DNA of 64,000 bases, from contig JACKJC010000001.1 in the NCBI GenBank assembly GCA_020638195.1, forward strand, positions 609,001-673,000. Direction: 5' to 3'. The DNA is from Methylobacteriaceae bacterium (GTDB taxonomy: Bacteria > Pseudomonadota > Alphaproteobacteria > Rhizobiales > Beijerinckiaceae). The position numbers and the translations under genes were made by a program. Below the pieces are notes generated by a model. The model did not search any database and was not told the origin of the DNA. It saw only the letters and a program-made list of their open reading frames with translations. Positions 1-7,881 of the stretch are shown in pieces; position 1 is the first letter of the stretch; every line of letters begins with the position of its first letter.

Positions 1-118
1 GGCGTTCAGTTCCTCGGCGGCGCTTTCAGGCGCCGTTCTGATGGGAACGTGACAACGCGGGACCGCATGCAGCCCCGCGTGTCTGAATCAGACGCGGCCG
101 ACGCCGCGCCGCGACGGC
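1..118. other. Intergenic edge, no gene seen
   Basis: No coding region is supported here. A short inverted repeat, GTCTGA-A-TCAGAC, lies near 80-92 just past the stop of the leftward TRAP binding-protein gene. It has no T-tract, so it is a weak transcript-end candidate at best. TRAP membrane subunits (DctQ, DctM) would be expected further left if they are in the same operon; they are not in this window. Confidence 0.4.
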
Positions 119-1126
119 TCAATCGGCGCCGACTTCCTTTTCCACTTCCTTCAGGAGGTCCTTGCCGATGCGGCTGGACATCTCGTTCCACACGGGCTTG
201 GAGGCCGCGCGCCATTTCTTGATGTCGGCCGGCGTCGGCTTGTAGAAATCGGTCTTGCCGCTCTTCACCATCGCCGTCATTGCGTCGTCGTTTTCCGTCT
301 TGGCGATGGAGTTGGAGTATTCGGTCGCCTCGTGCATCGCCTTTTCGAGTCCGCTGCGGACATCGGCCGGCAGCCCGTCCCAGAACTTCTTGTTCACGAT
401 GACCGCGTAGCCGATATAGCCGTGGTTCGTATCCGCGCCGTATTTCTGCACCTCGTAGAATTTCTGGGTGTAGATATTCGATGGCGTGTTCTCCTGGCCG
501 TCGATGACGCCGGTCTGCAAGCCCTGGTAGACCTCAGAGAACGCCATGACCTGCGGCACCGCGCCATAGGCCTTCATCTGCGCCTCCAGCACCTTCGACG
601 ACTGGATGCGGATTTTCAGGCCGAGCAGATCGTCGGGAACCTTGACCGGCTTGTTGGAGGTGAAGTCCTTGAAGCCGTTGTCCCAAAAGGCCAGGCCGAC
701 GATGCCCTTGCCTTCCAGGAGCTTGAACAGCCGCTTGCCGATCGGTCCGGTCTGAACCTTGTGCAGCGCCTCGACGCTCGGGAAAAGGAACGGCAGGTCG
801 AACACCTCGAATTCCTTGGCGCCGAGCGGCCCGAACTTGGCGAGCGAGGGCGCGAGCATCTGCACCGAGCCGAGCTGCAGCGCCTCCAGCTCTTCCTTGT
901 CCTTGTAGAGCTGCGAGTTCGGATAGATTTCGATCTTCACCTTGCCGTTGGTGTATTTTTCGCCGAGTTCCTTGAACTTGTCGGCGCCCTTGCCCTTCGG
1001 CGTGTTGGGCGCGACCACATGGCTGAATTTCAGCACGATCGGGTCCGCCGCGAATGCCGGCGCGGTCGCGCCGAAAGCGCCGATGGCGAGGCCGGCCGCA
1101 CAGGCGGCGGCAACGAGATAACGCAT
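119..1126 (-). CDS. TRAP transporter substrate-binding protein, DctP family
   Basis: This encodes a periplasmic solute receptor of a TRAP transporter, 335 aa, a normal length for DctP. The N-terminus (about residues 1-26) is a Sec signal peptide with a hydrophobic core ending AFAAD. Next comes the family opening IVLKFSHVVAPNTPKGKGAD, and later the receptor segment FSEVYQGLQTGVIDGQENT. The start is the ATG at 1124-1126, preceded by a strong AAGGAGGGAA ribosome site at 1131-1140; the open frame extends far upstream but that part is not coding. The ligand cannot be read from sequence. Its position beside the benzoate gene region suggests an organic or aromatic acid, which is inference. Confidence 0.92.
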   Translation of the reverse strand: MRYLVAAACAAGLAIGAFGATAPAFAADPIVLKFSHVVAPNTPKGKGADKFKELGEKYTNGKVKIEIYPNSQLYKDKEELEALQLGSVQMLAPSLAKFGPLGAKEFEVFDLPFLFPSVEALHKVQTGPIGKRLFKLLEGKGIVGLAFWDNGFKDFTSNKPVKVPDDLLGLKIRIQSSKVLEAQMKAYGAVPQVMAFSEVYQGLQTGVIDGQENTPSNIYTQKFYEVQKYGADTNHGYIGYAVIVNKKFWDGLPADVRSGLEKAMHEATEYSNSIAKTENDDAMTAMVKSGKTDFYKPTPADIKKWRAASKPVWNEMSSRIGKDLLKEVEKEVGAD

Positions 1127-1242
1127 CCTTTTCCCTCCTTGGATTGTCGTTGGGATCACTCTTGCAGAAATTTCGCTGGCAGGGAATGCGGCGCGGAGGC
1201 CGCTCCCGGCAAAGGTCAGGACCCGCAGAAGGCCCTTCAGCT

Positions 1243-1899
1243 TCAGACCGTCACCCCGGCCGGGGTTTTCTGATCCGCCATCGCCTGCGCCTGCACGGCG
1301 AGCGCCCTCGCGTAGGAGGGCCGCTGCTTGAGCCGCGTCCAGTAGGCGGCGACATTGGGCCCGAAGTCCCCCGCCATCCCCAGAATTTCGGCGAGCATCA
1401 AGGCATAGCCGACCGCGATGTCTGCGATCGTGAATCGGCCGGCCACCAGATAGTCGCTCTCGCCCGTCGCCTGCTCGACGATGCGCAGCCGGCCGAGGAA
1501 CCATTTCTTGTAGTCTTCCGCCGCCTGCGGCAGGCGCCGCTCCGGCGGCTCGAGCTTCGAATAGCGCAGCACCAGCGTCTGCGGAAAGGTGAGCGTGGCG
1601 TCGGACATATAGAGCCAGTTGAGCCAGCGGCCGTAGTCGGGGTCCGCGACATCGATTGCGAGCGGCGAAGGCCCGTGCCGCGTCGCAAGATAGTGGCATA
1701 TGCCGGTCGATTCCGTCATGCGCATGTCGCCGTCGAACAGCGTCGGGATCGTACCGAGCGGATTGATCGCGAGATAATCCTTGGCGAAGACGCGGGGCGG
1801 AAAGGGCAGCATCACGAGTTCGTAAGGAAGACTCATTTCTTCGAGCGTCCAGAGGGGACGAAACGAACGTGCGCTGGTGCAATGATAGAGTTTGAGCAT
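1243..1899 (-). CDS. Glutathione S-transferase family protein
   Basis: Cytosolic GST-fold protein of 218 aa. The N-terminal thioredoxin-like domain (about residues 1-80) starts MLKLYHCTSA, has the cis-proline loop NPLGTIPTL around residues 46-54 and the glutathione gamma-glutamyl binding triplet T62-E63-S64. The rest is the all-helical C-terminal domain. GSTs of this type either conjugate glutathione or act as glutathione-dependent isomerases or lyases, and they are common next to aromatic catabolic genes. It lies between the TRAP receptor gene and the ABC transporter genes on the same strand. The substrate is unknown. Confidence 0.88.
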   Translation of the reverse strand: MLKLYHCTSARSFRPLWTLEEMSLPYELVMLPFPPRVFAKDYLAINPLGTIPTLFDGDMRMTESTGICHYLATRHGPSPLAIDVADPDYGRWLNWLYMSDATLTFPQTLVLRYSKLEPPERRLPQAAEDYKKWFLGRLRIVEQATGESDYLVAGRFTIADIAVGYALMLAEILGMAGDFGPNVAAYWTRLKQRPSYARALAVQAQAMADQKTPAGVTV

Positions 1900-1912
1900 G
1901 ATTTCCCGCCTC

Positions 1913-1977
1913 GACCGCGAGCCTTAAGGCCCGCATTTTGATGGCGGCAAGATAGCGAGGCCGAAGCCTCGCGGTCC
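1913..1977. repeat. Short palindromic repeat of the GACCGCGAGCC type
   Basis: The left arm GACCGCGAGCC and right arm GCCTCGCGGTCC are near-inverted copies enclosing a smaller hairpin (GCGAGGCCGAAGCCTCGC). Related elements occur at 32597-32806 and 34498-34551. This copy fills the gap between the GST and livF-type genes. Confidence 0.6.
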
Positions 1978-1982
1978 AGTGG

Positions 1983-2699
1983 CTAGAGCCCCAGCTGGCT
2001 GCGCACGAAATCGTCGCGCGCCGCAAGTTCCCCGGTCGGGCCGTCGAACACGACCTCGCCCTTCACCAGGATGACGTGTCGTCGGCAGAGCTTCTTCAGA
2101 TCGTCGAGATTCTTGTCGACCACGACGATCGCGACGCCGCGCTCCGCGATCAACCGCAATGTGCGCCAGATGTCCTCGCGCACCATGGGCGCCAGACCCT
2201 CGGTCGCCTCGTCCACCATCAGGAGCGTCGGATTGCTCATCAGTGCGCGGCCAATGGTCAGCATCTGCTGCTCGCCGCCTGACAATTGGTTGCCCCAGTT
2301 GGCCCGGCGCTCCAGTAGGCGCGGAAACAGCTGGTAGATCGCCTCGCGCGTCCAGTCGCGACGCCCGCCGGGCCCCTCGCGCTCTGCGAAGATCAGGTTT
2401 TCCTCCACCGACAGGTTCGGGAAAATGCCGCGCCCCTCCGGCACGAAGCCGACGCCCGCCCGCGCCACCGCGCTCGGCCGACGCCCCTTGATGTCGTCGC
2501 CGTCGAAGCGGATCTCGCCGCCGCGCGCGGGCACGAGGCCCATCAATGTGCGCAGGAGGGTCGTCTTGCCCATGCCGTTGCGGCCGAGCAGGCTGACCGT
2601 CTCGCCGCGCCCGACACGGAAGTCGACGCCGCGCAGCACGTGGCTCGCGCCGTAGAAGGCGTCGATGGCGCGCGCCTCTAGCAAAGAATTCGCGCTCAT
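1983..2699 (-). CDS. livF: Branched-chain-type ABC transporter ATP-binding protein (LivF family)
   Basis: Cytoplasmic ATPase subunit of a hydrophobic amino acid / aromatic acid uptake ABC transporter, 238 aa, full length for LivF. It shows Walker A GRNGMGKTT (39-47), the signature LSGGEQQ (139-145) and Walker B LLMVDEA (159-165). Its ATG overlaps the stop of the upstream permease-ATPase fusion gene by 4 bp, so the two are translationally coupled. It is the last gene of a livK-livH-livM/G-livF set adjacent to the box regulator and benzoate-CoA ligase. HAAT-type ABC systems serve benzoate uptake in several box clusters, so benzoate or a related acid is a reasonable inferred cargo. Confidence 0.93.
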   Translation of the reverse strand: MSANSLLEARAIDAFYGASHVLRGVDFRVGRGETVSLLGRNGMGKTTLLRTLMGLVPARGGEIRFDGDDIKGRRPSAVARAGVGFVPEGRGIFPNLSVEENLIFAEREGPGGRRDWTREAIYQLFPRLLERRANWGNQLSGGEQQMLTIGRALMSNPTLLMVDEATEGLAPMVREDIWRTLRLIAERGVAIVVVDKNLDDLKKLCRRHVILVKGEVVFDGPTGELAARDDFVRSQLGL

Positions 2700-4486
2700 G
2701 CCGGCGCTCCCTTGCCCTGCGCCGGCGCATGTCCGCCGAGATAGGCGGAAATCACCTTCTCGTCGCGCCGCACCTCGTCCGGCGATCCATGCGCGATCAG
2801 GCGTCCGAGCGCGAGAACGGTCAGCGTGTCGGCGACCGCGAAGACCGCGTCCATATCGTGCTCGATCAGGATGATCGTGTGATCGGACTTGAGGTCGCGC
2901 AGCAGTTCGACGACGCGGCGCGTCTCCTCTGGCCCCATGCCGGCCAGCGGTTCGTCGAGAATGAGAATGCCGCCGCCTCCGGCGATCAGCATGGCGATTT
3001 CGAGCTGGCGCTGCTCGCCGTTCGACATGGCGCCCGCGACAGCGCCCGCACGGTCGGCGAGGCCGACGACGGACAAAGCATGCGCCACCTTGGCGATCTG
3101 GTTTTCGCGGGCCGTGCCCTCGCTCAGCCGAAATACCGACGGCGTCTCGGCCTGCGCGGCGATGCGCGCGTTCTCCTCGACAGTGAAAGTCGCGAATATA
3201 TTGGTGCGCTGGAAAGAGCGCCCGACGCCGCGCCGTGCGATCTTGTGCGCTGGCCAGCCGGCGATGTTTTCGCCGTCGACCAGAATCTGGCCGGCCGTCG
3301 GCCGGAACGCGCCCGACAGAAGGTTGGTGAAGGTCGTCTTGCCCGCGCCGTTCGGACCGATGATCGCATGCACGAGGTCGGGCGCGAAATCCGCCGTCAC
3401 GCCGTCGACAGCGCGCAGGCCGCCAAAGGATTTCGAGAGATCGCGCGTGGCGAGCGCGCGCGCCTTTCGCGGCGCTGCGGCGGGCATGACATCCTTCAGC
3501 GGCTCGACCTTCTTCGGGACCGTCTTGCCGCGTAGAAAACCGGCGAGCCCGTCGGGCGAGAGCAGCACGGCGACGACCAGCGTCGCGCCCGTGCCGAGCC
3601 GCCAGTGGTCGGCGACGAAGGAGCCGACGAGACTTGCGGTCTTCAGCGTCTCCTCGAGCGAGACATAGGCGAGCACGCCCAGGATGGGCCCGAACAGGGT
3701 GCCGGCGCCGCCGAGCACCGCCATCATGATCGCGAGACCGGACTGGTGCCAGGAGAAGAGCTCTGGCGTCACGAAACCGTCGATACAGGCGAACAGGGCG
3801 CCCGCCAGCCCCGCGAAGGCGCCGGCGACGACGAAGGCGGCGAGTTTGAACTGGTAGACGTTGTAGCCGAGCGCCGACAGCCGCGTCTCGTTCGCCTTCA
3901 GCCCCTGCACGATCCGTCCGAACGGCGTGCGTGCGAGCCAGAACAGCGCGAGCACGCTGGCGACGAGCAGCGCGAGGCAGACGTAGTAGAAGGTCGTGCG
4001 GTTGTCGAAATCGATGAGCGTCGTCGCGCCGATCGTGAGATCCGGCTTGATCATGATGTAGGCGCCGTCCGACCCCTTGGCGATGTCGGTGTCGTGGAAC
4101 AGCGAGAACATCATCTGCGCGGCGGCGAGCGTCACCATGATGAAATAGAAGCCGCGCGTGAGGCAGACGAAGGCGCCGATCAGAAGCGCCGCGACGGCCG
4201 CGCCCGCCACGCCCGCGCCGAGCGCGACGAAGACGTTGGCGGCTTCCGATTCCGACGAAACAAAGTAGACGGCATAGGCGCCGACGCCGAAGAAGGCCGC
4301 GTGGCCGAAACTGACGAGGCCCGCGAGGCCGAGAATGAAGTCGAGACTGACGACGAAGATCGCGAGGATGATCATCCGGGTCGCGAATTTCAGTCCATAG
4401 GCGCCGACATAGGCCGGCAGGGCGAGAAACAGCGCGCCCAAAAGCGCGAGCACGACCAATGCGCGGATGGATGGCGCCTTCAGCAT
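2696..4486 (-). CDS. Fused ABC permease and ATP-binding protein (LivM-LivG)
   Basis: One 596-residue protein combines two subunits that are usually separate. Residues 1 to about 318 are a LivM-type permease with many hydrophobic segments and the family motif GHAAFFGVGAYAVYF near 61-75. A charged linker (about 319-343, KTVPKKVEPLKD) leads to a LivG-type ATPase at 344-596. The ATPase has Walker A GPNGAGKTT at 377-385, a slightly divergent signature MSNGEQRQLEIAM and Walker B GILILDEPLAG. The gene starts 1 nt after livH stops and overlaps livF by 4 bp. The continuous frame with no stop or shift argues for a genuine fusion. Fusions of this kind are known in the HAAT family. Confidence 0.93.
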   Translation of the reverse strand: MLKAPSIRALVVLALLGALFLALPAYVGAYGLKFATRMIILAIFVVSLDFILGLAGLVSFGHAAFFGVGAYAVYFVSSESEAANVFVALGAGVAGAAVAALLIGAFVCLTRGFYFIMVTLAAAQMMFSLFHDTDIAKGSDGAYIMIKPDLTIGATTLIDFDNRTTFYYVCLALLVASVLALFWLARTPFGRIVQGLKANETRLSALGYNVYQFKLAAFVVAGAFAGLAGALFACIDGFVTPELFSWHQSGLAIMMAVLGGAGTLFGPILGVLAYVSLEETLKTASLVGSFVADHWRLGTGATLVVAVLLSPDGLAGFLRGKTVPKKVEPLKDVMPAAAPRKARALATRDLSKSFGGLRAVDGVTADFAPDLVHAIIGPNGAGKTTFTNLLSGAFRPTAGQILVDGENIAGWPAHKIARRGVGRSFQRTNIFATFTVEENARIAAQAETPSVFRLSEGTARENQIAKVAHALSVVGLADRAGAVAGAMSNGEQRQLEIAMLIAGGGGILILDEPLAGMGPEETRRVVELLRDLKSDHTIILIEHDMDAVFAVADTLTVLALGRLIAHGSPDEVRRDEKVISAYLGGHAPAQGKGAPA

Positions 4487-4487
4487 G

Positions 4488-5348
4488 TCACGAACGCCCG
4501 AACAGGCCGTTCGGCCGCAGCACGAGGACGAGCGCCATCAGGGCGTAGATCAGCACGCTGGAGAATTTCGGTACGAACACCTTGCCGAAGGCGTCGGCGA
4601 GCCCGATCAGCAGCGAGCCCAGAAAGGCGCCGCGGATTGAGCCTATGCCGCCGATGACGACGACGACGAAGGAGATGATCAGCACGCGCTCGCCGATGCC
4701 GGGATAGGCGCTCTCGACCGGCGCTGCGAGCATGCCGGCCGCAGCCGCGAGCGCCGCGCCCGCCGCGAATACCACGCGAAACAGCACGCGCGAATCGAAG
4801 CCGAGGGCCTCGACCATTTCGGGATTGGATTCCGCCGCGCGGATCAGACGGCCGACGCGCGTCTTCTGGATGACGAACATCATGAGAAGCGCCAGCCCGA
4901 CGCAGATCGCCATCAGCGCGAGGCGATAGACGGAATAGCCGAGCTCCGGCGTCAGCGAGATCGACGAGGAAAGATAGGAGGGCATTGGAATCGATTTCGG
5001 ATAATTGCCCCAGATCGATTGTTGCGCCTCGTTGAACACGAGGATGAGCGCGAATGTCAGCAAGACCTGCTGTAGATGGTCGCGCTTGTAGAGATGGCGT
5101 ACGAACAGCCATTCGATCGCCATGCCGATCAGGAAGGCGAGTGGAATTCCGGCGGCGAGCGCGAGAAAAATGTCGCCCGTATAGGAGGTCAGCGTCAGCG
5201 CCATATAGGCGCCGATCATGTAGAACGACCCGTGCGCCAGGTTGATGACGCCGAGAATGCCGAACACGAGCGTCAGTCCGCTCGCTGCGAGAAACAGCAG
5301 CAGTCCGTACTGCAGGCCGTTGAGGATCTGGACGAGGATGAGGCTCAT
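4488..5348 (-). CDS. livH: Branched-chain-type ABC transporter permease (LivH family)
   Basis: Inner-membrane permease of 286 aa made of alternating hydrophobic helices. The N-terminus MSLILVQILNGLQYGLLLFL and the motif GVINLAHGSFYMIGAYMAL are typical of LivH. It forms the permease pair with the LivM half of the fusion protein encoded 1 nt downstream. It is the first membrane component after the receptor gene, separated from it by a palindromic repeat, so receptor and membrane genes may be expressed at different levels. Confidence 0.93.
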   Translation of the reverse strand: MSLILVQILNGLQYGLLLFLAASGLTLVFGILGVINLAHGSFYMIGAYMALTLTSYTGDIFLALAAGIPLAFLIGMAIEWLFVRHLYKRDHLQQVLLTFALILVFNEAQQSIWGNYPKSIPMPSYLSSSISLTPELGYSVYRLALMAICVGLALLMMFVIQKTRVGRLIRAAESNPEMVEALGFDSRVLFRVVFAAGAALAAAAGMLAAPVESAYPGIGERVLIISFVVVVIGGIGSIRGAFLGSLLIGLADAFGKVFVPKFSSVLIYALMALVLVLRPNGLFGRS

Positions 5349-5380
5349 GAGTCAGGTCGCTCGGCGCGTGAGTCGTGCGC

Positions 5381-5494
5381 CGTCATTGCGAGCACGGCAG
5401 AAGTCGGCTGCTGCCGACTTCGCCTGAAAGCGAAGCAACCCAGAGTCACAACCCGGCGCTGGATTGCTTCGTCGCTGCGCTCCTCGCAATGACG
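5381..5494. repeat. Palindromic repeat (GTCATTGCGAG family) with a nested palindrome
   Basis: The ends CGTCATTGCGA and CGCAATGACG are inverted and enclose a second arm pair (AAGCGAAGCAA / ATTGCTTCGTCGC). Relatives are at 9430-9511, 13635-13716 and 28701-28792. This copy is longer because its left arm is interrupted near 5393-5425 by a separate perfect palindrome, GAAGTCGGC-TGCT-GCCGACTTC. A close variant of that palindrome (one loop base differs) also occurs near 31635. It lies between the receptor and livH genes. Confidence 0.85.
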
Positions 5495-5514
5495 GCTTTG
5501 CGGGCGTCTCCGCG

Positions 5515-6699
5515 TTACGCCATCTTGCAGCCGGTCGTATCGTCGGCGAGCATTTCCGCCGCGACGCCCAGATACTTGTTCTCGCCGTTACGCAGTTCGC
5601 GCAGGTAGAAGTTCTGAATCGGATTGTGCGACGTGCCGAGCTTGAAGGGCCCGCGCGGGCTCTTGAATTCGGCCTTCGCCATCGCGCCGAACATCTCGTT
5701 GCGCTTCTTCACGTCGCCGCCAGCGGCCTCGAGGCCGACGCGCAGCAGCTGCATGGAATCCCAGCCCTGCACGGCATATACGTCGGGCGCCTTCTTGAAG
5801 GCGGCGGTATAATCGGCGATGAACTTCTTGTTCTCGGCATTGTCGAGCGAGTCGACATAGTGCAGCGCCGTCTTCACGCCGTCGCCGGCCGCGCCCGCGG
5901 CCTTTTCGACGCCGTCGGTTAGGAAGCCTGCGCCCCAAAGCGCGACCTTCTCGTTGAGCTTGGCCGCGTGATAATCCTTCATGAATTTCAGCGCGCCGCC
6001 GCCGGCGAAGAAGGAGTAGACGGCGTCGGGCTTCAACGAGGCGACTTCAGCCAGGATCGATTGGAACTCGACGTCCGGGAAGGGCAGCGTGATGTCCTTG
6101 ATCACTTCGCCGCCGCCCTTCAGGAACGACTTCTTGAAGCCCGCGACCGATTCGGCGCCCGCCGAATATTTCCAGGTGACGGTGACCGCCTTCTTCACGC
6201 CGGCCTTCAGCATCGCCATGCCGGTGGCGTCGCCCACCTGGCTGTTGCCGAACGAGGTGCGGAAAATGTTCGGCGCGCACATGGCGCGCGTGATCGCCTC
6301 GGCGCCGGCGTTCGGAACCAGCGTCGGCAGGCCGTTCTCGCGCGCGATCTTCGCCATCGCCATGGCGACGCCGGAGTGGACGGTGCCGCACAGCACGTCG
6401 ACCTTTTCGCCCGACACGAGCTTGGTCGTATTCTCGGTCGCCTTCGGCGGCGCGGATTCGTCGTCGACCTTCACGAATTCGATCGCGCGTCCGCCGAGCT
6501 TGCCGCCCTGCTGCGTCACGTAGAGTTGCATCGCGTTGGTGATCGCTTCGCCCAGCGCGGCATAGGTGCCGGAATATGGCAGCAGCAGGCCGACCCGGAT
6601 TGCGCCGGTCTGCGCCCACGACGGCCGCACGAATGGCATGGCGAGCGTCGAGGCGCCGGTTGCGCCGGCGAGCGTGAGTATGCGGCGACGATCCATCAT
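5515..6699 (-). CDS. ABC transporter substrate-binding protein (LivK-like)
   Basis: Periplasmic receptor of 394 aa. The N-terminus MMDRRRILTLAGATGAS is a twin-arginine-like signal (R-R-x-L) with a short hydrophobic core ending SWAQ, so Tat export is possible. The mature part opens IRVGLLLPYSGTYAALGEAI, typical of the type-I periplasmic-binding fold used for branched-chain and aromatic ligands. A GGGAGGG ribosome site precedes the ATG pair. It is the first gene of the ABC transport set and is transcribed away from boxR-type and ligase genes. Benzoate or an analogue as ligand is inferred from context only. Confidence 0.92.
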   Translation of the reverse strand: MMDRRRILTLAGATGASTLAMPFVRPSWAQTGAIRVGLLLPYSGTYAALGEAITNAMQLYVTQQGGKLGGRAIEFVKVDDESAPPKATENTTKLVSGEKVDVLCGTVHSGVAMAMAKIARENGLPTLVPNAGAEAITRAMCAPNIFRTSFGNSQVGDATGMAMLKAGVKKAVTVTWKYSAGAESVAGFKKSFLKGGGEVIKDITLPFPDVEFQSILAEVASLKPDAVYSFFAGGGALKFMKDYHAAKLNEKVALWGAGFLTDGVEKAAGAAGDGVKTALHYVDSLDNAENKKFIADYTAAFKKAPDVYAVQGWDSMQLLRVGLEAAGGDVKKRNEMFGAMAKAEFKSPRGPFKLGTSHNPIQNFYLRELRNGENKYLGVAAEMLADDTTGCKMA

Positions 6700-6776
6700 T
6701 CCATTACCCTCCCCTTGGCCGTTGTGGCCCGTTGATTTTCGGCCCGGCGTCCCTCACGCCGCAGCCGTTCCGCGCG

Positions 6777-7781
6777 TCAGGCGCGGTTGCGCGACTGCCA
6801 GGGGCAGCCGGAGACGCAATAGGATTGTATGGTCCGCAGCAAGGCCGCAAGACTTTGTTCGAGTGTCGCGTCGGTCGTGTCCAGGCTGATGCGCGCCCGC
6901 GCATAGAGCGGCTCGCGGCTCTGCAGGATGGTGATCAGTTCCGCCATGGCGGCCTTGTCGGCGCCCATGGGCCTCAGATCGCCCTGCTTGCGTACGCGGC
7001 TCATGTGCTCTGCGGGGCTGGTCTTGACCCAGATCGTGAAGAAGCTGGCGAGCAGCCGCTCGAAGGTGACGGCCTCGGCGACGATCCCGCCGCCGGTCGC
7101 GAGGATCATCGGGCCGGGGTTGGCGATGATGCGTTCGAGCGCCGCCGCTTCGTAGCGACGATAGCCATCCTGGCCATAGAGCGAGAATACCTCGCCGATC
7201 GAAAAGCCCGCCTCGACCTCGATTTCCTTATTGAGCTCGACGAAGCGCCAGCCGAGTTTTTCCGCGGCCATGCGGCCGAGCGTCGACTTGCCGGCGCCGC
7301 GCAGGCCGATCAGCGCCACGCGGTCGACCGCGATGCTCGGCTGCTGCGGCCGGTCGATCGCCTGACCGCCGAGCACTGCTTTCACGTCCGCGATCATGGC
7401 GGGACCCGCCTTGCGCAAGAGTTCGCGGATCAGCGCCCAGTCCTGCGGCTGCCGGGCGGGTTCGGCGACCAGATCCTCGATCGGCGCGCCGGTCGCTTCC
7501 GCCACGCGGCGCAGCAGCACGATCGACACATTGCCCTGCCCACTCTCGAGCTGCGCGATATAGCGTTCGGAAACGCCCGAGGCCTGCGCCAGAACCTTGC
7601 GCGACATGCCGCGCACCGCGCGCATGGAGCGCACACGCTGGCCGAGTTCGATGAGATAGGCTTCGACGTCGTCGTCGCGATTGCGCGGGCCACGCACGCG
7701 CGACGGGACGGCGCCCTGCGGCCCGTCCATGCTCCCTCCCTCGATCGGAGCGTGCTCTTTGTCGTCGAGATGCTCGTTCAT
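6777..7781 (-). CDS. boxR: BzdR/BoxR-type transcriptional regulator (XRE HTH plus shikimate-kinase-like domain)
   Basis: A 334-residue two-domain regulator. Residues about 46-104 form an XRE-type helix-turn-helix (RGMSRKVLAQASGVSERYIA). Residues about 150-320 resemble shikimate kinase, with P-loop GLRGAGKST at 159-167. This architecture is that of BzdR and BoxR, characterised repressors of benzoate degradation genes in Azoarcus that respond to benzoyl-CoA bound in the kinase-like domain. The gene is divergent from benzoate-CoA ligase, with 100 bp between the starts. A good promoter (7800-7828) precedes it. Repression of the box genes released by benzoyl-CoA is inferred from the family. Confidence 0.93.
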   Translation of the reverse strand: MNEHLDDKEHAPIEGGSMDGPQGAVPSRVRGPRNRDDDVEAYLIELGQRVRSMRAVRGMSRKVLAQASGVSERYIAQLESGQGNVSIVLLRRVAEATGAPIEDLVAEPARQPQDWALIRELLRKAGPAMIADVKAVLGGQAIDRPQQPSIAVDRVALIGLRGAGKSTLGRMAAEKLGWRFVELNKEIEVEAGFSIGEVFSLYGQDGYRRYEAAALERIIANPGPMILATGGGIVAEAVTFERLLASFFTIWVKTSPAEHMSRVRKQGDLRPMGADKAAMAELITILQSREPLYARARISLDTTDATLEQSLAALLRTIQSYCVSGCPWQSRNRA

Positions 7782-7799
7782 GACGCCTTCCGATGAAAA

Positions 7800-7828
7800 A
7801 TATTACAAACGACCTTGACTCCGCGCAA
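7800..7828 (-). promoter_or_regulatory. Predicted sigma-70-type promoter for the boxR gene
   Basis: Reading the minus strand, TTGCGC (7828-7823) is followed after exactly 17 bp by TAATAT (7805-7800). It lies 19 bp upstream of the regulator ATG, with a GGAAGG ribosome site between. The plus strand holds TTGACT at 7815-7820 as a possible -35 for the ligase gene but no clear -10. Confidence 0.5.
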
Positions 7829-7881
7829 GCCAAAAGCGAGAAAACCGGAAATATATTTCAGAGCCCAGGGAGGGAAGGGCC

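Noticed and set aside
332..1941. Long plus-strand open frames opposite the TRAP receptor and GST genes
   Set aside because: They are antisense shadows typical of high-GC DNA, with arginine/histidine-rich low-complexity translations and no recognisable motifs or ribosome sites.
1127..2026. 300-residue extension of the TRAP receptor frame
   Set aside because: It overlaps the GST gene in another phase; the signal peptide and AAGGAGG site define the start at 1126.
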